NCBI GenBank assembly: GCA_022705325.1
Contig: JAKJER010000003.1
Location: 1 to 64,000, forward strand
Origin: Planctomycetota bacterium
GTDB taxonomy: Bacteria; Planctomycetota; Phycisphaerae; SM23-33
Direction: 5' to 3'
DNA length: 64,000 nucleotides
Made by a program: the position numbers and the translations under genes
Shown here: positions 26,768-35,341 of the stretch, piece after piece
How the letters are laid out: each line of letters starts with the position of its first letter
How positions within the stretch are numbered: the stretch's first letter is position 1
The notes under the pieces: model-generated
The model's database searches: none
Told to the model about the DNA's origin: nothing
What the model saw: only the letters and a program-made list of their open reading frames with translations

Positions 26768-28360
26768 ATGGCCGACTCCTATACAAACAGAACGCTTCGC
26801 GAGATCGTGCGGGTGGTAGCCGCCCGCTTCGTCGGCATGGCGTTGATCGTGTTCACGGTGGTGGCCGCGGTCGCCCTGGCCACGTGGCAGGCCCCCCGGA
26901 CCTATCGCAGCCAGGTCCGCCTGCTGGCCAAGCCTTCCGGCATGGGCAATCCCCTCGAAAGCGACATCTCCAGCCTCCGCGAGCAGGTCTCGCTCTTCGT
27001 GGCCACGCAGCGAGAGATCATCCTCTCCGACTACGTGCTGGCCTCCGCCCTGCTGACGCTTGAGGGCAAAGAGATGCCCAAGGCGGGCAACCTCGACCCC
27101 AAGGCTCTGGCCGACTGGGACCGCCTGGTCCGCCAGTACATCGTCGGCGACGACGCCGCCGGCGAGGACGGGCACGCCGCCTACCTCGCCCGTGTCGCCA
27201 GACGAGTCGAGATGGTCACCCCAGGTGGACCGGACTCCACCTTCAGCCAGACCCTCATCATCCGCGTTGACTGGCCCGAGGAAAGCACTCCCTCCGCCAA
27301 GGCCGCCATCGAACGCACCGGGCTGAGTTCGCGTGAACTGGCCGCTCGGCGGGCGCACGACATGGCCGCCGCGCTCGTCAACGCCTACACCGCCCGCTAC
27401 ACCCGCCTGGAGAGCGAGCGCAGCAAGGCCGCCAGCGCGTTCCTGACCAACCAGGCTCTCCACGCCGCCAGAGCCGGACTCGACCAGGCGGCGGAGGACC
27501 TGGAGAAGTTCATCGCCATCGTCAAGGGCGATCTCCTGTCCATCATCAACCTCACCACCCGATACGCCGCGGGCACCGAAACGGGAGTGGCCAGCCTCTC
27601 GACCAAGTTCCAGGCCGAACGAGACAAGATCGAGGAGCGGTTGGCTGAGGTCCAGGCCCTCATGAAGGTCGTCCAGACTGAACTGGCCAAGCCGCCCGCC
27701 GACATCGCCGTGCCGGACGCGGTGGCGGCCCAGAACCAATCGGTCACCGCCCTTGAGGCCAAGATCGTCTCCCTGAAGCTCCAGATCAATCAGCTCGAGT
27801 CCCGCTTCACCAGCGAGTACCGCGAACTGGTCGACTCCAAGACCGAGATGCAGGCCGCCCAGAAGGAACTCGCCCGCGAGATGCGGAGGCAGGAGGAGCG
27901 GCTGACCCAGGAGTTGGCCGTCCTGACCGCTCGGCGCAACAACCTCGACAAGACCGTGCAGGACTACCGCAGCCGGGCCGACGCGCTGGCCACCAAGGCC
28001 GCCCAGTACGAGCGACTCCGAGAGGCCCTGGCCTCCGCGCAGTCGATCTACGAGGCCGAGCAGAAGCGAGTCGTCTCCGCCGCCACCGCCGAGAAGCTGG
28101 CGGCCATGCCCGTGCTGGTCAGCGAGCTCGACGCTCCCTCCCTGCCCGAGGCCAAGAACCCTCGAAAGCCGGTCATGTGGATCAACATGCTGGTGGCCGT
28201 CGTGGCGGCTGTCGTGATGGCCCTGGTCTATGCCTTCCTGGCCGACCACTTCGACCACTCGCTCAAGAGCATCGACAACGCCGAACGGTATCTCGGCGTG
28301 CCGGTTCTGGCCTCGGTGCCCAAAATCGGCGGACCCGTGATCCGCCTGCAGGGGTCCTGA
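26768..28360 (+). CDS. polysaccharide chain-length determinant (Wzz/GumC-like)
   Basis: A 530-residue inner-membrane protein with one helix near each end (MALIVFTVVAAVALATW near 23-39; MLVAVVAAVVMALVYAFLA near 475-493). The Wzz domain follows the first helix (YRSQVRLLAKPSG). The periplasmic middle is a long coiled coil from about 215 to 450, rich in E, K, A and L heptads, as in GumC and ExoP proteins. The C-terminal cytoplasmic tail ends LGVPVLASVPKIGG, the segment that in fused forms leads into the tyrosine kinase, here encoded separately. It starts 12 bases after the Wza-like gene and ends three bases before the kinase-like gene. Confidence 0.9.
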   Translation: MADSYTNRTLREIVRVVAARFVGMALIVFTVVAAVALATWQAPRTYRSQVRLLAKPSGMGNPLESDISSLREQVSLFVATQREIILSDYVLASALLTLEGKEMPKAGNLDPKALADWDRLVRQYIVGDDAAGEDGHAAYLARVARRVEMVTPGGPDSTFSQTLIIRVDWPEESTPSAKAAIERTGLSSRELAARRAHDMAAALVNAYTARYTRLESERSKAASAFLTNQALHAARAGLDQAAEDLEKFIAIVKGDLLSIINLTTRYAAGTETGVASLSTKFQAERDKIEERLAEVQALMKVVQTELAKPPADIAVPDAVAAQNQSVTALEAKIVSLKLQINQLESRFTSEYRELVDSKTEMQAAQKELAREMRRQEERLTQELAVLTARRNNLDKTVQDYRSRADALATKAAQYERLREALASAQSIYEAEQKRVVSAATAEKLAAMPVLVSELDAPSLPEAKNPRKPVMWINMLVAVVAAVVMALVYAFLADHFDHSLKSIDNAERYLGVPVLASVPKIGGPVIRLQGS

Positions 28361-28363
28361 CAG

Positions 28364-29134
28364 ATGGCCCACGACGAAGACGACAACCCGACCGCCCCCG
28401 CCGACGACGCCCAGCCCAGGCAGGACGCGCCGGCTGATACGGGCCTCCAGACGGCCCAGGCGGAGGCGTACGACGCCTCCGCCGGCGAGAACGCCTCGCC
28501 GCTCATGCACCCGCGGGCCGACGAGGTCTTCCGCGGCCTGTGGGCCTCCCTGTTCTACTCCAAGCGGGCCACCGGGCGAAGCGTGCTGATCTGCTCAGCC
28601 GACCGCGCCGAGGGCGCCAGCACGGTGGCGGCCGCCCTGGCATTGGCGGGCAGCACGCCCGCCGGAGTCGCCCGCGTCGCCCTGGCCGACTTCAATCTCC
28701 GCCGCCCCGCCCTCCACAAGTTGCTGGGCCTGCAGCCCGGCCCCGGACTGGCCGAGGTCGCCACCGGGCAATTGCCCATCGAGGCCGTCGTCCAGTCCGT
28801 CAGCCCCGGGTTGGACCTGTATGCCGCCGGCAACGTCAAGCACCGGGCCCTGGACGTCCTGCGCAGCGGCAAGCTCGCGGACCTGACGACGACCCTGGCC
28901 GGGGCGTATGACAACCTGCTCATCGACGTCGCGCCGGTTAACCACTTCCCCGACGCCCAGGTGCTGGCGGGGATCATCAAGGACGTGTTGCTGGTCAGCC
29001 ACAGCGAGCGCACTCCCCGTGAGGCCGTCGCCCAGGCCAAGAAACGCATCGAGGCCGGCGGCGGACGAGTCATCGGGCTGGTGCTCAACCTGAGAACCTT
29101 CCCCATCCCCAGGTTCCTCTACCGCCGGGTGTAA
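28364..29134 (+). CDS. BY-kinase-like ATPase (CpsD/CapB family) with altered Walker A
   Basis: A 256-residue cytoplasmic P-loop protein that pairs with the preceding Wzz-like protein. The family plan is clear: an acidic disordered N-terminus of about 45 residues, the helix HPRADEVFRGLWASLFYS, the P-loop region SADRAEGASTVAAALA, Walker A' VALADFNLRRPAL and Walker B YDNLLIDVAP. In active BY-kinases the P-loop reads EGKST; here the lysine codon is GCC, giving EGAST. ATP binding or hydrolysis is therefore probably impaired. The C-terminus has a single tyrosine (FLYRRV) instead of a tyrosine cluster. The frame is intact, so this is a gene under selection, not a pseudogene. A structural role is inferred. 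Confidence 0.85.
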   Translation: MAHDEDDNPTAPADDAQPRQDAPADTGLQTAQAEAYDASAGENASPLMHPRADEVFRGLWASLFYSKRATGRSVLICSADRAEGASTVAAALALAGSTPAGVARVALADFNLRRPALHKLLGLQPGPGLAEVATGQLPIEAVVQSVSPGLDLYAAGNVKHRALDVLRSGKLADLTTTLAGAYDNLLIDVAPVNHFPDAQVLAGIIKDVLLVSHSERTPREAVAQAKKRIEAGGGRVIGLVLNLRTFPIPRFLYRRV

Positions 29135-29136
29135 CC

Positions 29137-30639
29137 GTGTTGGTCGTGGGCCAACAGAAGATCGAGGTCGTCTCGCTGGGCGCGGTGGTCCTCCTGATCG
29201 CCCTGGCCACCGCGGCCGCCCTGGCCTGGCCCGCCCTGAATCCCTGGGCGTTCCTCATCCCCACAGGCGCCGCCCTGGCCTTGTTCTGGGCGGCCCGCTG
29301 GGAGATCACCGCCCTGGCCTGGCTGTGGATCTACAGCCACGGCATCCTGGACTGGCCCGACTGGAAGATCGACCTGGCCGGCTTCTTCAACCTCACCGTA
29401 CCGCGGTTGATCTTCCTGGCGGCGCTGCCGATCTTCGGCCTGCACTTCCTCTCGCGTCGCGGTCGGATCCGTCTGGACCGCGGCATCCTGTGGGCCATGC
29501 TGGCGCTGCTGTTCTACTGCGGCGTCAGCGCGTCCTTTGCGGGCTGGCGGGCGGCCACGTATGACGTCGCCACCGCCCCCTACTACCGCTTCCTGGGCTC
29601 GATGCTCTTTCCGTTCCTGATGTTCTTCCTGGTCTACAACACCATCCGCGACGAGCGGCAGATCTACTGGGCCCTGGGGGCCATGGTGGTCTACGGGTGG
29701 TACGCCCTGTACATCAGCTACCTTCAGTACGCCGCCAACCTGGGCTGGGCGTCGGCCCGGGAGTTCATCTGGCCCAAGTACATCAACGACTCGACCTGGG
29801 GCATCCACTTCGATCGTTCCCGCGGTGCGTTCGCGGGCTCGCCCCCGCAGGCCTTCCTGCTGGTCTGCCTGTTCTACGTGGACCTGTTCCTCATCCAGAA
29901 GCTCAAGGAGCACTCGATCTACCGAACGGTGCTGGCCTTGCAGGCGATCCTCACGCCCCCGGCGATCTTCTTCACCGGCCTGCGGAGCGGGTACCTGGCG
30001 TTCCTGCTCTGCGGAATCATCTGGTGCGCCACCGCCCTGCGCCATCGCCTGGGCCTGGCCAAGATGACCCTGGCGGGCCTGGCCCTGTTCGTGATAGCGG
30101 CGGTGTCGTGGGAGCGGCTGACCGGCGGCGACCGCATGAAGGGCGGCCTGGCCCAGAAAAGCCCCATCGTCTCGCGACTCATCCTGCTGGAACAGACCTG
30201 GGAGATCGTCCGTCAGAAGCCCCTCTTCGGCGTGGGGTTCGGACACTTCGTCGACGCCCAGCAGCAGCTCGAGCGCGATCCGGGCAGCCTGGCCGGCATG
30301 AGCTACGGGGCCCTGGTCGAGCACAACCTGTTCCTGAACATGCTGGCCGAGACCGGCGCGGTCGGGCTGGCCCTGACCGTGCTCATCCTCATCCTGCTGG
30401 TGCGGCAGTCCATCCGCCTTTTCGTCAAGCTGCCCCCAGACGTGCCCGGGCCGCTGTCGCGGATGTTCGTCATCCTCTTCTGGGTCCTGCTGGCCAACTT
30501 CGTCACCGACGCCATGTTCCGCGACCCGCTCTGGGACGTCTTCACCAACGCCCTGTTCTGGTCGCTGGCCGCCCTGATCGTGGGCTTCAACCGCCTGCTC
30601 GAGCCGGTATCCATCGACGAGTCAGTGGTCGGGTATTAG
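29137..30639 (+). CDS. O-antigen ligase/polymerase family membrane protein (Wzy/WaaL-like)
   Basis: A 500-residue integral membrane protein with about eleven hydrophobic helices. The large periplasmic loop carries SPIVSRLILLEQTWEIV, then QKPLFGVGFGHF, then VEHNLFLNMLAETGAVGL. This last motif is the Wzy_C/O-antigen-ligase signature with its conserved histidine. Such proteins join repeat units of exopolysaccharide or transfer them to an acceptor. GTG at 29137 starts two bases after the preceding stop, so translation is probably coupled. It closes the locus; glycosyltransferases and a flippase are not in the window, so the locus is partial or the genes are scattered. Confidence 0.85.
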   Translation: MLVVGQQKIEVVSLGAVVLLIALATAAALAWPALNPWAFLIPTGAALALFWAARWEITALAWLWIYSHGILDWPDWKIDLAGFFNLTVPRLIFLAALPIFGLHFLSRRGRIRLDRGILWAMLALLFYCGVSASFAGWRAATYDVATAPYYRFLGSMLFPFLMFFLVYNTIRDERQIYWALGAMVVYGWYALYISYLQYAANLGWASAREFIWPKYINDSTWGIHFDRSRGAFAGSPPQAFLLVCLFYVDLFLIQKLKEHSIYRTVLALQAILTPPAIFFTGLRSGYLAFLLCGIIWCATALRHRLGLAKMTLAGLALFVIAAVSWERLTGGDRMKGGLAQKSPIVSRLILLEQTWEIVRQKPLFGVGFGHFVDAQQQLERDPGSLAGMSYGALVEHNLFLNMLAETGAVGLALTVLILILLVRQSIRLFVKLPPDVPGPLSRMFVILFWVLLANFVTDAMFRDPLWDVFTNALFWSLAALIVGFNRLLEPVSIDESVVGY

Positions 30640-30717
30640 TCGTCGGTTGCCGGCTGACGCGGCTCCGCGCCGCGCCAGCCAAAGGCGAACAGCCGACAAT
30701 CCGGTCTCTATCGCTCC

Positions 30718-32313
30718 CTACTTCTCCTTCGGGCTCCACTCGATGTCCGTGCGGAAAGGCACAGCCGGCAGGCCCGCCTTGTTGAAGAAGTTGCAGTGGT
30801 CGGTATTGGTGGTGAAGGCATAGCGAGCGGCCGTCGGCTTGCTCGCGCCGGCCGCGGACACCACGACCGTCTGGCCCACGATCTTCGCGTCGGCCCAGTG
30901 CCACTTGCCGTCCTCGCCCTTGATCGAGAAGCCCTTCAGCACGCCGTCCTTGACCTCCTGCGTGGGGGCCAGGCCTTCCTTCTTGCCGACCATCAGGCCC
31001 TCGCCGACGTGATCGAACGACAGGACGATTGTGTCGCCCTCGACCTTCATCGAGCGGTAGATCGGCCCGCTGTAGATCAGGTCCTTGCGACCGTAGTCCT
31101 TGGCCAGGGCCCACAGGGCCAGGCGCTCGCCCACGTCCTGCTTGTTCTTGGGATGGATGTCGCGCGCGTCGCCGATGTCGGTCAGGACGGCCATGCCGGT
31201 GTTGGGGATGCCGACCAGGCAGAAGGCCTGCGCCTCGCGGACGCGGGCCCACCCGTCGCCGCCCTCGGGGTTGGTGTTGGGCTGCATGAAGTTCGCGAGC
31301 TGCGCGAAGTAGAACGGGAAGTCGCCCTCGCCCCAGAGCTGGCGCCAGCCGCCGATCAGGGCCTGCTTCTTCTGGTAGTAGCTCTGTCCCTCGCCGCCGT
31401 TGCTCTCGCCCTGGTACCACAAGGCGCCGCGGATGGCGAAGGGAATCAGCCCGTGGATCATGCCGTTGTACAATCCGGTCGTCCCGCCCGCATGGGCCAG
31501 CGGGTGCTGCGGGATCTGCGGGGCGGGCGGAATCGTCGCATTGGAGGCCAGCGCGGCCTTCGCCTTGGGCAGCCAGGCCTCGATGTGCGAAATGGCGTCG
31601 CCCACCTGCTTGCGGTAGGCGGGCGGGGCCTGTTCGATCTGGTCCACGAAGTTCTTGAGTTCCGGCACGAGCTTGAAGCCGCACGGCGGGGTCCACGGTT
31701 CGATCCGCGTGCCGCCCCAGGACGAATGGATCAGCCCGACCGGCACGTTGAGTTCCTTGTGGATCCGCCGGCCGAAGAAGTACAGCGCCGCCGAGAAGTG
31801 CGGCACCGTGTCCGGCGAGCAGACGTGCCAGCGGCCCGGCACGTCGTCCTGCGGTTCGCCCGCGGGGCGCTTCTCCACGATCATCATGCGGATGGCGGGA
31901 AAGTCCTTGGCCTCTTCGCGGAAGCGGTCGCGGTCGAGGCAGCCGCCCACGCTCATCTCCATGTTCGACTGGCCCGAGCCCAGCCACACCTCGCCCACCA
32001 GCACGTTCTTGATCGTCCGCGTGCCGCTGGGGGCGGCCACGGTCATCTCGGCCGGCTCGGCGCAGGCCTTCAGGGCGTCCAGCTTGAGCGTCCACTTGCC
32101 GTCGGCCTCGGCCGTAGCGGTCTTCTCCTGGCCGGCGAACTTGACGGTGACCTTCTCACCCGCCTCCGCCCAGCCCCAGACGGGCACGGACATCTCTCGC
32201 TGGAGGACCATGTTGTCGCTGAAGACGTTCGGCAGCCGCACCGCCGCCGACGCCCCGGCCGACAGAACCAATCCCGCCACAACGGCCAGAACCGCTATCC
32301 TGTTGATTCGCAT
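30718..32313 (-). CDS. sialate O-acetylesterase family protein
   Basis: A 531-residue exported SGNH-type esterase with a signal peptide ending SAGASA. The N-terminal domain (VRLPNVFSDNMVLQRE) is typical of planctomycete and Bacteroidetes sialate 9-O-acetylesterases. The catalytic serine is in GSGQSNMEM near residue 114; GALWYQGESN lies near 300 and DIGDARDIHPKNK near 380, which should carry the catalytic aspartate and histidine. It removes acetyl groups from sialic acid or plant polysaccharides; the substrate is unknown. AAAGGTG precedes the ATG. It is divergent from the L,D-transpeptidase gene. Confidence 0.92.
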   Translation of the reverse strand: MRINRIAVLAVVAGLVLSAGASAAVRLPNVFSDNMVLQREMSVPVWGWAEAGEKVTVKFAGQEKTATAEADGKWTLKLDALKACAEPAEMTVAAPSGTRTIKNVLVGEVWLGSGQSNMEMSVGGCLDRDRFREEAKDFPAIRMMIVEKRPAGEPQDDVPGRWHVCSPDTVPHFSAALYFFGRRIHKELNVPVGLIHSSWGGTRIEPWTPPCGFKLVPELKNFVDQIEQAPPAYRKQVGDAISHIEAWLPKAKAALASNATIPPAPQIPQHPLAHAGGTTGLYNGMIHGLIPFAIRGALWYQGESNGGEGQSYYQKKQALIGGWRQLWGEGDFPFYFAQLANFMQPNTNPEGGDGWARVREAQAFCLVGIPNTGMAVLTDIGDARDIHPKNKQDVGERLALWALAKDYGRKDLIYSGPIYRSMKVEGDTIVLSFDHVGEGLMVGKKEGLAPTQEVKDGVLKGFSIKGEDGKWHWADAKIVGQTVVVSAAGASKPTAARYAFTTNTDHCNFFNKAGLPAVPFRTDIEWSPKEK

Positions 32314-32513
32314 ACGTTCACCTTTCTATGGAAGCCCATGGCTGCCAGTTCGTTCGAGTTCTGCGCCGCCCCGGCGGCGGCCCCGGCAGGCGCCCTGCCG
32401 GATCGTCTTCATCTTCATACTCCCAGTAGAACGGGCATCCGGTCCGAATATGGCTTTGTTCCCGGACTCCCGCGGGACCTCAAGGCCCCTTCTCTCGGGT
32501 TGCACGCCGCAGG

Positions 32514-32544
32514 TTGGACTTGCCCGCGTGCGACTTTGTACAAT
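32514..32544 (+). promoter_or_regulatory. candidate promoter of the L,D-transpeptidase gene
   Basis: TTGGAC at 32514-32519 and TACAAT at 32539-32544, spacer 19 bases (slightly long). The leader to the ATG at 32573 is about 22 bases and holds GGGAAGG. Confidence 0.5.
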
Positions 32545-32572
32545 AGCTCCCATGCCAGGGAAGGCGACCGCC

Positions 32573-33499
32573 ATGACACGGACCACCATCATCACCGCCG
32601 CACTCCTGCTCCAATACAGCAGCATCTGCCCCGCCAGCCCCATCGACGATGCCTGGCCGCTGGCCGACCGCGTCGCCTGGCAGGCCAGCCTCGACGCCGC
32701 CGGCTTTTCCCCCGGCGTCGTCGACGGACGGATCGGACGCAAGACCGAGACCGCCACCCGGGAGTTCCAGTACGCCCGCGGTCTGCAGGTCACCGGCGTC
32801 CTGGACACCCCCACCGCGCGGGCCCTCGGCTGGGACAGCCGCACCGCCTTCACCACCTGCACCATCCAGGCGGAAGACCTCGCCCAGGTGGGCCATCTGC
32901 CCAAGGACTGGAACGAGAAGGCCCGCCTGACCCGTCTGCCGTATCCGTCCCTGGAGGAACTGGTGGCCGAGAGATACCATTGTTCCCGGGCGCTGCTGGC
33001 CGAGTTGAACCCGGGCAAGTCGATGGCCAACCTGCGAGCGGGCGACACGCTCAAGGTCCCCGCCGTCCGCCCCCCCGCAGCCGCGCCGGCCGTGGCCGCC
33101 CTCCAGGTCCACCTGAACGACAAGATCGTCCGGGCGGTGACAGCAGACGGCAAGACGGCGGCGATGTTCAACTGCTCGGTGGCCGCGGACGCCCGCAACT
33201 TCCCCTCCGGACGCACCAGCGTGGTCATCATCCAGGAGAACCCGGCCTACTCGTTTGACCCGGCCAAGTGGCCCGAGGTGCACAACGTCAGCCGCAAGCT
33301 CCTGATCCCGCCCGGGCCGAGGAACCCCGTGGGCCTCTGCTGGATCGGGCTGGGGCTGGCCGGCTACGGCATCCACGGCACGCCCGCGCCGGAGAACATC
33401 GGCAAAACCGGCTCGCACGGATGCATCCGCCTGACCAACTGGGACGCCCTGCGACTGGGGAAGATGGTCCGCGTGGGAACGCCGGTGACATTCAAGTGA
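32573..33499 (+). CDS. L,D-transpeptidase with peptidoglycan-binding domain
   Basis: A 308-residue exported protein. After the signal peptide comes a PG_binding_1 domain (LDAAGFSPGVVDGRIGRKTETATREFQ), then a LysM-like stretch (ERYHCSRALLAELNPG), then a YkuD catalytic domain from about 180. The active site is HGTPAPENIGKTGSHGCIRLTN: histidine and cysteine in the standard HxxxxxxxxxxxSHGCIRL order. It would form 3-3 cross-links or attach proteins to peptidoglycan, consistent with planctomycetes having a wall. The frame is open far upstream, but the promoter and GGGAAGG put the start at 32573. Confidence 0.92.
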   Translation: MTRTTIITAALLLQYSSICPASPIDDAWPLADRVAWQASLDAAGFSPGVVDGRIGRKTETATREFQYARGLQVTGVLDTPTARALGWDSRTAFTTCTIQAEDLAQVGHLPKDWNEKARLTRLPYPSLEELVAERYHCSRALLAELNPGKSMANLRAGDTLKVPAVRPPAAAPAVAALQVHLNDKIVRAVTADGKTAAMFNCSVAADARNFPSGRTSVVIIQENPAYSFDPAKWPEVHNVSRKLLIPPGPRNPVGLCWIGLGLAGYGIHGTPAPENIGKTGSHGCIRLTNWDALRLGKMVRVGTPVTFK

Positions 33500-33552
33500 T
33501 TGACTGTCTTCGATTTACGATTTGAGGTCGGCGTTCGGACGGGGATGACCAG

Positions 33553-33583
33553 ATCGACAATCGAAAATCGACAATCGACAATC
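33553..33583. repeat. short imperfect tandem repeat of GACAATC
   Basis: The 31-base stretch is made of CGACAATC and CGAAAATC words in series. It is one of several low-complexity spacers near gene ends in this window. Confidence 0.6.
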
Positions 33584-33636
33584 ACCGGTAACGTTCTGTC
33601 TAGGGCGCGGCACACGGCGCATGGAAGGACCACTGA

Positions 33637-34959
33637 ATGCGAAAAGACAACCACTGGATCGCGTTGACGCTCCTGGCTGTCCTGCTGGCGGGCGCGCCCT
33701 ACGCACAGCCGGAGAACTGGCCGCAATGGCGCGGGCCGTTCTTCGACGGCTCGACCACGGAGACCAACCTGCCCGCCTCGTGGGACAGGGAGACAGGCAA
33801 GAACATCGCCTGGACGACTCCGCTGCCCGGGCCCAGCGGGTCCACCCCAATCGTCTGGGGCGACCGCATCTTCATCAGCTCCATCGACGTCGAGGTCAAG
33901 GGCCTGGTCGCCATGTGCGTCAGCGCCAAAGACGGCAAGGTCCTGTGGCGCCATGCCGTGGGCAAGGACCGGGCCTATCCCCGCAACAACATGGCCTCGC
34001 CCTCGCCCGTCGCCGACGGCGCCAACAACCGCGTCTACTTCACCTACGGCACGGGCGAGATCTTCGCCTTCGACTTCGACGGAAAGATGCTCTGGCAGAA
34101 GGACATCGAGAAGGAGCACGGCAAGCTGGCCATCCTGTTCGGCTACAGCAATACGCCCCTGCTGTGGGAGGGCAGGCTCTACGTGCTGGTCATGCAGCGC
34201 AAGCACGCGATCATCAAGGAGCAGGAGGACGGCCGGCCCAAGCCCAGCTACCTGCTGGCGGTGGACCCGGCCACGGGCAAGGAACTGTGGAAACACATCC
34301 GCCCCACCGACGCGCGGGACGAAGCGCAGGAATCGTACACCACGCCCATGCCCCACGTCGCGCCGGACGGAAGCAAACAGATCATCCTCTACGGCGGGGA
34401 CTATCTGACCGCCCACGACCCGGCCACGGGCAAGGAACTGTGGCGATGGCGGGGCTACAACCTCGAACACGTCAACCACTGGCGCGTCGTGCCGTCGGCC
34501 CTGGTGAGCCCCGAGTTGATCTACGTCTCGGGCCCCAAAAAGGAGCCGCTCTTCGCCGTCAAGACCGGCGGCAAGGGCGCCTTGGCGGCAGAGTCGGTAG
34601 CCTGGAAGTTCGAGACCTACAGCTCAGACGCGGCCACACCGCTGCTGTACAAGGGGCGGCTGTTCGTGCTGGACGGCGACAAGCGGATCATGACCTGCCT
34701 GGACCCGAAAACGGGCAAGCAGATCTGGCAGACGAGCGTGAGCACGAAGAAGGACGTCTGGCGGGCCTCGCCTACCGGCGCCGACGACAAGATCTACTGC
34801 ATGAGCGAACGCGGCGAAGTAGTCGTGTTCGCCGCCGGCGACGGCAAGGTCCTCTTCCGCACCGACATGTCCGGCCCCTACGCCCGCTCGACGATCGTGG
34901 CCGCCAACGGCCAACTGCTCATCCGCACCGCCAAGGCGCTGTACTGCATCCGGAAGTAG
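33637..34959 (+). CDS. PQQ-type beta-propeller protein, exported
   Basis: A 440-residue protein with a signal peptide (TLLAVLLAGAPYA). The mature part is one propeller. It opens with NWPQWRGPFFDGST, a hallmark of planctomycete PQQ-like proteins, and has repeats VSAKDGKVLWRHAVG, DFDGKMLWQKDIE, VDPATGKELWKHI, HDPATGKELWRW and LDPKTGKQIWQTS. No quinoprotein dehydrogenase active-site residues (such as vicinal cysteines) are seen, so a binding or scaffold role like BamB is likelier than catalysis. GGAAGGACC lies before the ATG. No partner gene is adjacent; a 290-bp repeat element lies just downstream. Confidence 0.88.
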   Translation: MRKDNHWIALTLLAVLLAGAPYAQPENWPQWRGPFFDGSTTETNLPASWDRETGKNIAWTTPLPGPSGSTPIVWGDRIFISSIDVEVKGLVAMCVSAKDGKVLWRHAVGKDRAYPRNNMASPSPVADGANNRVYFTYGTGEIFAFDFDGKMLWQKDIEKEHGKLAILFGYSNTPLLWEGRLYVLVMQRKHAIIKEQEDGRPKPSYLLAVDPATGKELWKHIRPTDARDEAQESYTTPMPHVAPDGSKQIILYGGDYLTAHDPATGKELWRWRGYNLEHVNHWRVVPSALVSPELIYVSGPKKEPLFAVKTGGKGALAAESVAWKFETYSSDAATPLLYKGRLFVLDGDKRIMTCLDPKTGKQIWQTSVSTKKDVWRASPTGADDKIYCMSERGEVVVFAAGDGKVLFRTDMSGPYARSTIVAANGQLLIRTAKALYCIRK

Positions 34960-34994
34960 TTATTGATTGTTGAGGCCGTCCGACAATTCAGACC

Positions 34995-35015
34995 CCCCTG
35001 GCCTTGAGCCAGGGG
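34995..35015 (+). repeat. hairpin unit 1 (8-bp stem, 5-nt loop)
   Basis: CCCCTGGC, loop CTTGA, GCCAGGGG. Preceded by GAC and followed by TGAA, then AGTTTG and GCTA. Confidence 0.7.
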
Positions 35016-35063
35016 TGAATCAGTTTGAACAGCTAAGAAGGAGTGACTGCCGCACTTACGACC

Positions 35064-35084
35064 CCACCGGGTTTATCCCGGTGG
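35064..35084 (+). repeat. hairpin unit 2
   Basis: CCACCGGG, loop TTTAT, CCCGGTGG. Same flanks as unit 1: GAC before, TGAA then AGTTTG and GGCTA after. Confidence 0.75.
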
Positions 35085-35140
35085 TGAAGAAGTTTGCTTG
35101 GCTATAGCCACCGGAGGGCCTAGCGGGTCAATCTCCTTCA

Positions 35141-35161
35141 CCACCGACACAAGGTCGGTGG
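35141..35161 (-). repeat. hairpin unit 3, inverted
   Basis: CCACCGAC, loop ACAAG, GTCGGTGG. Preceded by TTCA and followed by GGTC, the flanks of units 1 and 2 read from the other strand. Confidence 0.75.
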
Positions 35162-35209
35162 GGTCGGCAGAAGGAGGCAACCGTTTTGCTAGCCGCTCAA
35201 ACTCTTTCA

Positions 35210-35230
35210 CCACCGCCATGAAGGCGGTGG
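35210..35230 (-). repeat. hairpin unit 4, inverted
   Basis: CCACCGCC, loop ATGAA, GGCGGTGG. TTCA before and GGTC after; the reverse complement of its upstream flank contains AGTTTGA and GCTA as in unit 1. Confidence 0.75.
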
Positions 35231-35265
35231 GGTCACCCGACGCTGCAATTGTCGGACGGCCTGGA

Positions 35266-35337
35266 TTGATGATTGTTGATTGTTGGTTGCTGGTTGTTGT
35301 TTGTTGTTCGTTGCTGGTCGGTCGGTTGGCGGTTGCG
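35266..35337. repeat. low-complexity TTG-rich tract
   Basis: About 70 bases built of GATTGTTG, GGTTGCTGG and GTTGTTTG words. A similar short tract (ATTGATTGTTG) lies left of the 290-bp element, as if the element split one tract. Confidence 0.6.
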
Positions 35338-35341
35338 CCCA

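Larger units (their letters stand above)
34973..35262. mobile_element. 290-bp MITE-like element with terminal inverted repeats
   Basis: AGGCCGTCCGACAATT at 34973-34988 is the exact reverse complement of AATTGTCGGACGGCCT at 35247-35262. Inside are four hairpins, two in each orientation, arranged as a large palindrome. The flanks carry GATTGTTG (left, 34965-34972) and GATTGATG (right, 35264-35271), a possible 7-of-8 target duplication. There is no open frame of note, so it would need a transposase from elsewhere. Confidence 0.6.

Noticed and set aside
28364..29134. Pseudogene call for the BY-kinase-like gene.
   Set aside because: The frame is intact with normal length and the other motifs are kept; only the lysine is changed.
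34991..35240. CRISPR array.
   Set aside because: The repeated units are hairpins in both orientations with diverged stems and short related spacers, not identical direct repeats with unique spacers.
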